The notes beneath the pieces are model-generated. The model was not told where the DNA came from and made no database searches. It saw only the letters and a list, made by a program, of their open reading frames with translations. A stretch of 64,000 nucleotides of DNA, from contig JAUMIR010000005.1 of the NCBI GenBank assembly GCA_030847615.1, positions 60,725,001-60,789,000 on the forward strand, given 5' to 3'. Below, piece after piece: positions 1 to 23,632 of the stretch. Position numbers and translations under genes: made by a program. The DNA is from Gambelia wislizenii (Eukaryota > Chordata > Lepidosauria > Squamata > Crotaphytidae). The number at the start of each line of letters is the position of its first letter. The first letter of the stretch is position 1.

Positions 1-120
1 ACATCTAAAACAACTGCCCCTGCAGGAGAGCTTGAAAGACATTCTCAGAATGCTTTTGATGTATTGTTTTGGCATGATTTTGCACCCCTAAAATGCTTGC
101 TTAAAATATTTTTTATATAG

Positions 121-14199
<14,079 letters not shown>

Positions 14200-14680
14200 A
14201 TGAAAAGTTGGTCATCAGTTTATAAAAGTGAAAAGTTTGTTATATGAAATGCAATCAGGTTTTAAAATACTGCACTCATTCCAGAAGTTACAATAGAATG
14301 TTACTGGCATATAACTTCTACTGCCCAGTAGCAGTGTCAGTACCACTTTTTGTGCCTGACAAGGCCATCTTTTGGATGTAGTATTTCAAAGCAGAGACAG
14401 CTGAAATCTATCATATGAGGAGACTGCTTTTTTCACAACAAGATGATTTGGGTTCAAATTTAACTTATTAATGTACCAAATGCTGACATGTTTCCAATTT
14501 TAAGTCTTTCAGTTGTTTTTCTGTACAAGATGGTTTGTACATGTCAAGACATAGAAATTACTATTTTAAAAGATCTGGCTCTCTGTAAATGGGGGTTTCA
14601 TAAATAAATGTCCACCTCAATCTATAGCTGTTTGAATGTTAGTAAATCAAATTAAAGTTCAAACACTGTGCATAATCTTG
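14200..14680 (+). other. ABCE1: ABCE1 3' untranslated region (probable extent)
   Basis: Follows the stop codon. AATAAA at 14603-14608 and ATTAAA at 14651-14656 are candidate poly(A) signals, so the transcript probably ends near 14620-14680. The true end was not shown by transcripts. Confidence 0.5.
14603..14608 (+). promoter_or_regulatory. Candidate poly(A) signal of ABCE1
   Basis: Exact AATAAA hexamer 404 bp after the stop codon; a weaker ATTAAA follows 48 bp later. Confidence 0.45.
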
Positions 14681-14780
14681 TCTTGAGGGCTAGGTGGGTT
14701 CTTTATCCAGCATTGCTGATTTTATGCTCATTGTGAATTAATTAGATGGTTCCCTGACCATTGAATATATTACACAAGAC

Positions 14781-15188
14781 CTAGGCTGGAATTCACTATC
14801 ACAGTTATGGGTGCATAGCCAGTTTTTATTCACAATTGTGGCACTATTGCCACCACTGTAAAAGTCTCCCAATCCTGCTTCACTGGGCAGTGGCAGCTGT
14901 GAACCATAAAGGTCTGTTCTATTGATTGGGCTGCAGCATACCGACATTTCCACCACCACCCCATTTCCGGTGCAAGGAATGGTGATAAGAATCCTGCTTC
15001 TGATTTTTTTGCACTGGCGAGTGCTGGTTGAACAGGCATGGAAGCATCAGTATTGTGCAATCTCATTACTAGTAGAACAGACCTCTATCATTCACAGCAG
15101 CTGCTGCCCAGTAAAACAGAATTGGGGGGGGGGGGGGAATCAGGAGACACTGCTTAATTAAGTGGTTGATCTAGAATCTCAGCCCTAG
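14781..15188. mobile_element. Palindromic MITE-like element
   Basis: Two imperfect inverted arms: CCCAATCCTGCTTCACTGGG at about 14870 pairs with CCCAGTAAAACAGAATTGGG at 15109. The outer ends CTAGGCTGGAATTC and GAATCTCAGCCCTAG are also inverted. It includes a G run near 15124. A relative lies at about 24795-25160. Confidence 0.55.
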
Positions 15189-15283
15189 TTGTTAAATCAT
15201 ACCACTGGAAAGAGTTTAATTTGAAAATACATTTTTAGGATGGGTCAGTAGGTATGGGCTCTGCTAAGCATAAGCCATCTGTA

Positions 15284-15505
15284 CAGTTGTCCCTTCATAT
15301 TCACTGGGGTTTGGTTCCAGGACACACACACACACACCGTGGATACCAGAATCTGTGAATGCTCAAGTCCCATTCTATGCAATGGCATAGCAAAATGGTG
15401 TCCCTTATAGAAGATGGCAAAATCAAGGTTTGCTTTTTAGATTATTTTTTAAAGAATATTTTCAAGCCATGAATACTTACATCCATGGACATGGAGGGAC
15501 AACTG
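15284..15505. mobile_element. Short Tigger-like MITE
   Basis: CAGTTGTCCCTTCATATTCA at the left, ACATGGAGGGACAACTG at the right, TA on both sides. 222 bp with an AT-rich interior and a CA repeat. The ends match those of the larger GC-rich elements but the core does not. Confidence 0.85.
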
Positions 15506-15549
15506 TATAACAGTTGGAGCCTTGACCTGAGTATCTTTGAATTATGTCA

Positions 15550-16298
15550 TGAGTATTATTTATTAAGAATTTTCAAATACATTAAAAGGTATACCAAAAA
15601 GTAATACAAAAAAAGAAAGTTAATACTAAAAAAAGAAACAGTAAAGAATATAAAGATAAAGAAAAAAAGCAAAGAAGAAATATTAGCTTCCAACTTTCCT
15701 AACAATAATTATATAGAACTAAATAAAGTAACCTCATCAGACATAATGACCATTTATGTCACTCTACTGCTTATAAAATGTAAGGTTTTACTTATCCAAT
15801 AAAGGCAAATATCATTTCTCCAACTTAACCAACTCTACTCATAATCTAAACCCATAGTTATACTATTCTTATATTTCTGCAAAAAGACAATTAAAAATTG
15901 ACCTAATTATTAGAAACTTACTGATAACATATCGGTCTCTCATATTTTTTAACAAAAAGAACATTCTCAAAATTCCCAATCCTTTAAATGTATCATTTCT
16001 CTTCAATCCATAATTGTTAAACCAAGCAATTTCCATAACCTTTTATTCTCCTTTGATAGTTCAGTATTAATATTTCAAATAATTCTTACCTCTTTATTAA
16101 TAAGACAGTTTTGTATTTAGCTTGTTTAATGTATCACATACATTTATCTAACAGATAAAGTATATTAAACCTTTGCTTTAATTTCAACGCAACTCAGAAG
16201 TTAAACCAAACATTCCTGGTCAGATAATCTTTATACCTGACCCAGGATTTCCTAGTCCATCTCAACTCTTGGAAAAATTGAGCTCCTGTCTTTTGATA
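15550..16298 (-). mobile_element. AT-rich L1-like 3' region
   Basis: Very AT-rich, beginning with a TTATTTATTAAGAATTTTC segment that reads as an A-rich 3' tail on minus. No reading frame of use. The GC-rich element at 16301 inserted at its far side. Family assignment is weak. Confidence 0.35.
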
Positions 16299-16300
16299 TA

Positions 16301-18122
16301 CAGTCGTCCCTTCACATTCGCGGGGGTTCCGTTCCGCGGACCCCCGCGAATGTGAAAAAACCGCGAATAACGACACCCTCCCCCCTCCCTCCCCAGGCCT
16401 TCCTGGGGCCTCCGGAGCGTCTCCGGAGGCCCCAGGATCGCCTCCCCAGCCCTCCCCACCCCGTCCCCAGGCCTTCCTGGGGCCTCCGGAGCGTCTCCGG
16501 AGGCCCCAGGATCGCCTCCCCAGCCCTCCCCACCCCGTCCCCAGGCCTTCCTGGGGCCTCCGGAGCGTCTCCGGAGGCCCCAGGATCGCCTCCCCAGCCC
16601 TCCCCACCCCGTCCCCAGGCCTTTCTGGGGCCTCCGGAGATGCTCCGGAGGCCCCAGGATCGCCTCCCCAGCCCTCCCCACCCCGTCCCCAGGCCTTTCT
16701 GGGGCCTCCGGAGATGCTCTGGAGGCCCCAGGATCGCCTCCCCAGCCCTCCCCACCCCGTCCCCAGGCCTTCCTGGGGCCTTCGGAGCGTCTCCGGAGGC
16801 CCCAGGATCGCCTCCCCAGCCCTCCCCACCCCGTCCCCAGGCCTTTCTGGGGCCTCCGGAGATGCTCCGGAGGCCCCAGGATCGCCTCCCCAGCCCTCCC
16901 CACCCCGTCCCCAGGCCTTTCTGGGGCCTCCGGAGATGCTCCGGAGGCCCCAGGATCGCCTCCCCAGCCCTCCCCACCCCGTCCCCAGGCCTTTCTGGGG
17001 CCTCCGGAGATGCTCCGGAGGCCCCAGGATCGCCTCCCCAGCCCTCACCACCCCGTCCCCAGGCCTTCCTGGGGCCTCCGGAGATGCTCCGGAGGCCCCA
17101 GGATCGCCTCCCCAGCCCTCCCCACCCCGTCCCCAGGCCTTCCTGGGGCCTCCGGAGATGCTCCGGAGGCCCCAGGATCGCCTCCCCAGCCCTCCCCACC
17201 CCGTCCCCAGGCCTTCCTGGGGCCTCCGGAGCGTCTCCGGAGGCCCCAGGATCGCCTCCCCAGCCCTCCCCACCCCGTCCCCAGGCCTTTCTGGGGCCTC
17301 CGGAGATGCTCCGGAGGCCCCAGGATCGCCTCCCCAGCCCTCCCCACCGCGTCCCCAGGCCTTCCTGGGGCCTCCGGAGATGCTCCGGAGGCCCCAGGAT
17401 CGCCTCCCCAGCCCTCCCCACCCCATCCCCAGGCCTTCCTGGGGCCTCCGGAGCGTCTCTGGAGGCTCCAGGATCGCCTCCCCAGCCCTCCCCACCGCGT
17501 CCCCAGGCCTTCCTGGGGCCTCCGGAGATGCTCCGGAGGCCCCAGGATCGCCTCCCCAGCCCTCCCCACCCCATCCCCAGGCCTTCCTGGGGCCTCCGGA
17601 GCGTCTCCGGAGGCTCCAGGATCGCCTCCCCAGCCCTCCCCATCGCGTCCCCAGGCCTTCCTGGGGCCTCCGGAGCGTCTCCGGAGGCCCCAGGATCGCC
17701 TCCCCAGCCCTCCCCACCCCGTCCCCAAGCCTTCCTGGGGCCTCCGGAGACGCTCCGGAGGCCCCAGGATCGCCTCCCCAGTCCTCCCCACCGCGTCCCC
17801 AGGCCTTCCTGGGGCCTCCGGAGCGTCTCCGGAGGCCCCAGGATCGCCTCCCCAGCCCTCCCCACCCCGTCCCCAAGCCTTCCTGGGGCCTCCGGAGCGT
17901 CTCCGGAGGCCCCAGGATCGCCTCCCCACCCCTCCCCAGGCCTTCATGGGGCCTCCGGGGGCCCCGTGGACGCCTCCCTGGGCCTCCCCGCTCCCTCTAT
18001 GTCTTTCACGGGGCCTCTGGAGGCCCCGTGTCGCGGTTTTGGGGGGGCCCGGGGGGCCCCTCCCAAAACCGCGAATAACCGAAACCGCGAATGTCAAGTT
18101 CGCGAATGTGGAGGGACAACTG
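16301..18122. mobile_element. Tigger-like element carrying a 74-bp tandem array
   Basis: Same left end as 13295 (CAGTCGTCCCTTCACATTCG with the GCGGGGG/CCCCCGC hairpin) and same right end (GAATGTGGAGGGACAACTG), TA flanks at 16299-16300 and 18123-18124. Between them lies a tandem array. 1822 bp, no transposase. The long open frames on both strands are by-products of GC-rich repeats whose period is not a multiple of three. Confidence 0.88.
16381..17935. repeat. 21 copies of a 74-bp GC-rich tandem repeat
   Basis: The landmark CTGGGGCC in each unit recurs every 74 bp from 16401 to 17881. Each unit has an internal palindrome (GCCTCCGGAG...CTCCGGAGGC). Two main variants occur, GGAGCGTCTCCGGAGG and GGAGATGCTCCGGAGG. 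Confidence 0.9.
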
Positions 18123-18124
18123 TA

Positions 18125-19084
18125 CTTCATAAATGTGGGTACATTATACTCTTTCTGATGCCAGAAAATTGATTGGTTTCTAGTAGAAGCTTGTCTAACA
18201 TGGTCGGGGGAGGAGAACCCTCTCTTACTTTAATCTTTTACTCTTTCCTTCTAGCCTGCTACTTTTTACTAGCCAGTAGCCTATAACACAGAACCAGGTA
18301 TGGCTACCTGGAAACTTGGAAAGCAGCTTAATTTAAAGTTCTTTGCAAAATGCTGCATGGCAGGAGCAGAAACAAAATTTTACAAAGCACTGAACTCACA
18401 TCCTCTCATTTGTGCCACACAGCTTGGAAGACTAAGCAAGCACTATTTCCTTTCAGCCAATTGTTAGCTCATTTGCAAACGAGGAATCAATTGGAAAAAC
18501 TGTAGCCAATTGCTAAGCAATCCACCATTTGCAAGTAGATCTATATGTATAGTAGCTAACCAGGTTACAAATGTATACAAATCCAATAATGTAAGGTTGG
18601 CTTGGGATTTTTAGACCAATAAATTTGTAGAGTGCCCACTTCAGGCACACAGTCCTAAAGCATGGTCTGTAATAGCCTGTACCATTATGTTTGCCAGAGA
18701 TCTGCTGCATCTCCTGTTTCCCTACCATAGGTATGTTGTTCATTCACCTTTTGAACACCATTTGATTGAAAATGGCCTAAGACCTCACTTGTTAGTGTTG
18801 AAAACGTTAACTTGCAGCGGGTAACCACATTACTTTAGAAATAATAAATTAATGTCAGATGAATGTAAAATGATGTTTACCACATGATTTGCTACCAATA
18901 AAAGACAGGAGTGCTGGTGCTATACATGTGAGAACTGATGCTTGTACCTTTTTAAAAGCAGGTCCCCATTGAATTTGGCCATTTTCATTTTGGTATCTTG
19001 CTTATAAAGCATAGCTGGATAGAATAGTTTACTATGGAGCTGCCCATTTTTAAATGCTACTGCATATAAATGCAGTTTGCAGTG
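18125..19084. other. Intergenic, nothing recognised
   Basis: About 960 bp between the GC-rich element and a CR1 tail. No coding match or clear repeat family. Confidence 0.5.
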
Positions 19085-19401
19085 GTGACATGATAGCCAT
19101 GTTTAAATATTTGAAGAAGCCATACTGAAGATGGTGGGGCAAGCTTGTTTTCTGCTGCTCCAGAGACTAGGAATGGAGCAGTGGACTACAGGAAAAGAGA
19201 TTCCATCTAAACATTAGGAAGAACTTCCTGATAGTGAAAGCTGTTTAGCAGTGAAATGAACTGCCTCGGAGTGTGGTGGAGTCTCCTTTGGAGGTTTTTA
19301 AACAGAGTCTGCATGGTCGGGAATGCCTTGATTGTGTACTTCTGCAGGGCAGGAGGTTGGATTAGATGGCCCTTGTGGTCTCTTCCACTCTATGATTCAA
19401 T
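19085..19401 (+). mobile_element. CR1 LINE 3' end
   Basis: Starts ACATGATAGCCATGTTTAAA, contains ACATTAGGAAGAACTTCCTG and TTGGATTAGATGGCCCTTGT, and ends CACTCTATGATTCAATGA, the octamer-like end typical of CR1. Confidence 0.85.
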
Positions 19402-20493
19402 GAAACGTGTAGTTGGACTGATACTATGACATTTTCCTAGCTCTTACCTTGCCGAGACAGAAACATATGAAATACCATACTTCTCTATTACCTCAGATAA
19501 TCATACAGGTTAAGGACTTCGTAGCAGTCCTAACAGAAGTGAAAAGGAGCATCAGTTTAGGAAAACCCAGTGAAATTAATGAATTAAGCTAGATTTGAAA
19601 AGCAGTTCAACACTAATGTATATTTTGCATCTAATATGAATAAATCACATAATGTCATCAGCCTCTCAAGTAAATGTGAAAGGTAATACATTTTAGTTCT
19701 ACTCATGCTCATTGGTACTTTTACATGAGTAAATGAGCACTATGGCCTGAATCCAGCTTTTAGTCCCAACTAGACATAGTGGATCAAATGGAACTTGTGA
19801 AGTCACTTAAATTCAAATGCTAAGCACTAGTAGAGACTAACAACTGGCTTAAGTCTATATGTTCTATACAGATTTTTCAAATTTTTAACATACTGGACTA
19901 TGAAGCGTTGCATCCAAAAGCCAAGTAACAGAACTGAACCCCACCCACTCACCCATCATCCCTAAAAAAATCTCTGGAGAGTCAGGGGCCTTCCTAAAAA
20001 GCATGAGCTGTGTCATGAGAGACTGAGGAGGGGAAAGCTGATCAAAATTATATAAGAGGATTTCCCGTGAACAGAACACCATACAGGAAACAGATAAAGT
20101 GTCATTAATCACGTTTCAAGTACAGATCAACCCCATGTGGATAACAGAGAACCCTATTATTTTCAATTAGATGAATGCCAGAAGTTGACCATAGAATAGC
20201 ACCAGAGGACCTAGAAATGCCTAGAGAGAATGTATTTTCTCAGATGTGGACAAGTGAAACTGTAGATACAGGGGCCAACCTGTATCCCAAGATACCATCA
20301 AGGAGTAGGCCAAGATAAAATAGGCACAAAGAAGCAAATAGTGAATAGGAATGAACATTTATATAAATACCACTGATTCAATGGAGCTACTCTAGGCATA
20401 AGACTGTTTTACCCTTTTTAAATGACAGGGAGCAGTGTTTGGCTGCCCTCTTATGGTGGCTACATTGAGTGATTATCCTGAATATTTAAAATT
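19402..20493. other. Intergenic, one weak Tigger-like relic
   Basis: About 1.1 kb. A relic near 20110-20285 has GACCTAGAAATGCCTAGAGA, shared with the Tigger-like copies at 36415-36595 and 44405-44613. Nothing else recognised. Confidence 0.45.
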
Positions 20494-20591
20494 TAATCAC
20501 AGAATGTGAAGTCGAAGGCTTTCATGGCCAGCATACATATGTTTTCCATGGTTTTTTTCCAGGCTGTGAGGCCATGTTCTAGAAGAGTTCA

Positions 20592-20636
20592 TTCCTGACA
20601 TTTCACCTACATCTGTGGCTGGCATCTTCAGAGAAT
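20592..20636 (-). ncRNA. Hammerhead ribozyme-like motif (left arm)
   Basis: Read on minus: CTGAAGA, a stem II region, GTGAAATGTC, then AGGAAT pairing with ATTCT before the core. Core bases C3-U4-G5-A6-N7-G8-A9 and G12-A13-A14 are present. The self-complementary ACGT expected at stem III reads ATGT here, so this copy is probably weaker or dead. Confidence 0.5.
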
Positions 20637-20878
20637 GGTTGGGTGTGTGGAGTTTATATACTGTGAGTCCCTGTTGGAGCGGATATGTAAATTTGTGTAT
20701 TTGAATGGCTAGTTCCTGGGGGTCCATTTCCAGCAGACAATGGACCATTAGCCAAACAGACACTAATCCTCCTTCCATATCCTCCCACCCTAGGAACTAG
20801 CCATTCAAATACACAAAGTTACATATTCTCTCCAACAGGGACTCACAGTATATAAACCCCACACACCCCTATCCAACC

Positions 20879-20923
20879 ATTCTCTGAAGATGCCAGCCAC
20901 AGATGCAGGCGAAACGTCAGGAA
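20879..20923 (+). ncRNA. Hammerhead ribozyme-like motif (right arm)
   Basis: Core CTGAAGA at 20884-20890; stem II GCCAGC (20892-20897) with GCAGGC (20905-20910), one mismatch; GAAACGTC at 20911-20918; stem I TTCT/AGGA around the core. ACGT after GAA is self-complementary, as in minimal hammerheads that pair stem III between two molecules. The predicted cleavage site follows C20918. Motif read by eye; activity not known. Confidence 0.6.
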
Positions 20924-20988
20924 TAAACTTCTGGAACACAGCCTCACAGCCCGGAGAAAACCACAGAAAAGCTATAATCACAGAATGT

Positions 20989-21497
20989 TAGTAACTTTGG
21001 CCATAGTTAACTTCATATCATTGTTATTGTACAACTTTTATCCAGGAATAATTAACAGGGATACATAAACAACTCACACATCAGTATCAAGGAAATATAA
21101 ATCAAAAAAGGGCAAACATTTTTAATTATATAGCATGCATCTGAAGTAAATAAAGGCTCACTCTAGGCTCCTGATCAAAAAGTTATACAATCCTTTGGAC
21201 ACATGAAAAGTAACCACCACCTTTTTTAAACTCTAATATTATATACAAATATACACAGCTCAGTTTTACAAAGAAAGAAACATGGAGTGCACGTTGCTAT
21301 ACTCTGCAGAACAGACAAAAGCAAACAGACTGACTGAAAAAGTAAGTTAAGCAATCTTCCATTTTATGATATGTAATCAAGCTCTTTAAAAATTTTTACA
21401 AACAGTACTATCAGTCTCTAAAGGACAAAAAAAAAAGAGGTGAGGGTGTACAATAGCTCATTGCATAAGCTTTTTTAAAAAAATATGCAACTCAAAA
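20989..21497. other. Intergenic, end of OTUD4 not excluded
   Basis: About 500 bp of AT-rich sequence. OTUD4 transcripts might extend this far if a later poly(A) site is used. No repeat recognised. Confidence 0.4.
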
Positions 21498-21503
21498 TTT
21501 ATT
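21498..21503 (-). promoter_or_regulatory. Candidate poly(A) signal of OTUD4
   Basis: TTTATT on plus reads AATAAA on minus, about 940 bp after the OTUD4 stop codon. Confidence 0.4.
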
Positions 21504-22441
21504 CCATTCATCTCCCCCATAGAAACTGTTCAGGGATTTGTCAGTGCAAAAGTATATTAAAAGTTCTATTGTAACAGATGCAAAACTATTTCAGAAATGC
21601 ACAGCATCTACTTTTATCTTATATACACAATTGGCATAGGCAACATCACAGTCATGCCAGTGTTAAGACTGGAAGAATTCACTGAACTGAACTTCCTACC
21701 CACCTTCCACACAGATACTCTTGATTGGTTTGACTAGTTCAAGAAAGGCTTTACAAAATTAAAAATATATACCCCTATGAATAAAACATTAGAAGCCATC
21801 TAAGACAAAGAATAGCTGACTTCCATATGTGGTATCTTCATTGAAGCAGGAAGAGACTATCTCATACATTCAAGTTTCAATATTTGAGATGAAAGGCCTT
21901 TGGATTGGAAGCATATCAAAAAAACAAACACACAACTACCTTCAATCCAGGAATGTGTCTAAACTGTTCTTATCCTATTTGGTGCCCTCCAGATGTGAAG
22001 TACAACACATCTGGAGGGCACCAAATAGGAGAAAAACAGTTTAGACACAACAGTATGCTACAATATACATTCTGTTTGGAGCAACATTCCTCATTCTCAT
22101 GTATAATATTCAGTTGCTGCAGGTTCTCACTGAAGCTGTATTCTTGAAGGGGAAAGGAACTCCCAAAACAAAAACAAACCCTGTACTTTCAATCATTTTT
22201 AAACACAGCTATGTATCCTCCAAAATTTTAATAAACCAAATTTAGCATTTTTCATTGCTGAGATGTTATACACTTGGGAAAATCTATTTCCCTGGGGCCA
22301 CACATGGCACTCTTTGAGATCAGAAAAGGGCATTCTGGTCTGGTCTTTTAAAGAAAGCAGAAAAAAATGTACCCTTAGGGACTATTTTAAGTGTCAACAC
22401 ACACATCCACTAAGCTTGAAATGTACCAGTAGATTTTGTTC
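21504..22441 (-). other. OTUD4: OTUD4 3' untranslated region (probable extent)
   Basis: Sequence between the stop codon and the first good AATAAA on minus. It includes a strong hairpin at 21954-22049. Extent is an inference from the hexamer. Confidence 0.45.
21954..22049. repeat. Near-perfect 96-bp palindrome in OTUD4 3' UTR
   Basis: Arms of about 44 bp: TGTGTCTAAACTGTTCTTAT at 21954 matches the reverse of the segment ending 22049, and GGTGCCCTCCAGATGTG pairs with CACATCTGGAGGGCACC. Only about 5 bases form the loop. Related to the hAT-like MITE family with the motif CCCTCCAGATGT. Confidence 0.75.
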
Positions 22442-23632
22442 TTAAGAAAACTGCTGTCCACGATGGCCATCTCCCATGTTTGATCTTCTTCTATCGTGCC
22501 GATATGGCCTCCCTCTAAAGTGGCGGTGATACTGGGAGCCTTCATCTCTGTTTCTGGTGGGAGGCCCCTTCCAGGAGTCCTCATTCCTTGGGTACTGGTA
22601 TCCACCCCTTCCAGAAGGATAGCTCCATTCATTTCTAGGTCTTCTACCACCCCCAAAAGTTTGATTATAAAATTGTTTTGAACGGCCACTTTTAAGCATA
22701 TCAGATACTTCACATTCATCCTCTGAACTCTCTTCCCTTGACCTTTGTACCCTATTTTCCTCCAAGTTTGTTAATACATTACCAGCAACATTGGCTTTAT
22801 TAGTCTTTTCTTTATGGCCAAGAGTACCACTTTCTAGTTCAGTTTTTGGTGGTGATGCCATCTGCCTCTTGCTCTCCTGTGTTCCGGTGGAATGCTTTTG
22901 GAGTACAGATTTTGCTTGTGTAAGGGATGGGGTAGCAGGAGAAATCTGTTGCTCCCTAGGCACTCTGGCTGAGGTTTTATTTAGAGCATTACATTCACTC
23001 TTTGCACTCCTCTCAGGGAGATGTGGGCCATGGGCACCGATTTCACTCTTAGCTTTTGGAAGGGGTTTGTCACATCCTGCCTCTGGAACTAGAGAGCTGC
23101 GTTCTTCAGGCAAGCTGACATCCCCTCTCTTCTCCTCAAGTGGTACAGCAACTTGTCTCACCACAGAGTTTTCAACATAGCCCTGAACAGGATACCCATA
23201 CCAAAGAGGAGGGAAAACTGGAACAGGTCCCAAAAATGGATTCTGGCCAAATGAAGGCTGTGGGAATATGTGTTTGCCTCCTAATGACTCACTGTATTCA
23301 ACATGCAGTGCATGTGTGGGATTCTCAGACTCTACACAGACAAGTCCTTGACTTTCAGGCACTTGAGCAGTAGGTATGAAGAGGGGCACAGATGGAGACG
23401 GGGTGTCAGTTTGTGGACTCTGGCCATTCATTCTCACTTCACCCTGTACAGGAAATTGTACATCTATGTGTGGAGTTTCATTTCCATTCTGAGTCGTCGG
23501 TAACTCTTGCATCCAAGGGTTGTGAGAATACACTGCCACTGGCACTTTGGGGTACATTCTATAGGCAGTTAAATAAGCCTGATGTAGAGGGTACAAATAT
23601 GAGTGTGGGACCCACATGGGACAACTGTATGC
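22442..23632 (-). CDS. OTUD4: OTUD4 last coding exon (21), Arg/Gly-rich C-terminus
   Basis: 1191 bp, 396 codons plus TAA (22442-22444). Begins [20 protein letters not shown], includes [20 protein letters not shown] and [20 protein letters not shown], and ends [10 protein letters not shown]. Acceptor TTTCCACAG. The biggest exon, as in other vertebrates. Confidence 0.98.
   Translation of the reverse strand, partial: AYSCPMWVPHSYLYPLHQAYLTAYRMYPKVPVAVYSHNPWMQELPTTQNGNETPHIDVQFPVQGEVRMNGQSPQTDTPSPSVPLFIPTAQVPESQGLVCVESENPTHALHVEYSESLGGKHIFPQPSFGQNPFLGPVPVFPPLWYGYPVQGYVENSVVRQVAVPLEEKRGDVSLPEERSSLVPEAGCDKPLPKAKSEIGAHGPHLPERSAKSECNALNKTSARVPREQQISPATPSLTQAKSVLQKHSTGTQESKRQMASPPKTELESGTLGHKEKTNKANVAGNVLTNLEENRVQRSREESSEDECEVSDMLKSGRSKQFYNQTFGGGRRPRNEWSYPSGRGGYQYPRNEDSWKGPPTRNRDEGSQYHRHFRGRPYRHDRRRSNMGDGHRGQQFS

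Larger units (their letters stand above)
20508..20974. mobile_element. Foldback retroelement, Penelope-like, with hammerhead motifs
   Basis: Two inverted arms, 20508-20717 and 20792-20974, enclose a 74-bp spacer. A 14-bp target duplication TAATCACAGAATGT flanks the element (20494-20507 and 20975-20988). Each arm ends outward in the block GTCGAAGGCTTTCATGGCC or its decayed reverse and holds a hammerhead-like core. Penelope-like elements are known to carry hammerhead ribozymes in their terminal repeats and to insert in complex inverted arrangements; that is the reason for the family call. No reverse transcriptase present. Confidence 0.6.

Noticed and set aside
16381..17935. CRISPR-like array
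   Set aside because: Direct tandem units without unique spacers, in a vertebrate genome, bounded by transposon ends.
16194..18172. Open frames of 560, 517, 606, 454, 382 and 361 codons on both strands
   Set aside because: They lie in a 74-bp GC-rich tandem array. 74 is not a multiple of three, so the same unit is read in all frames. No protein family resemblance, and the flanks are transposon ends.
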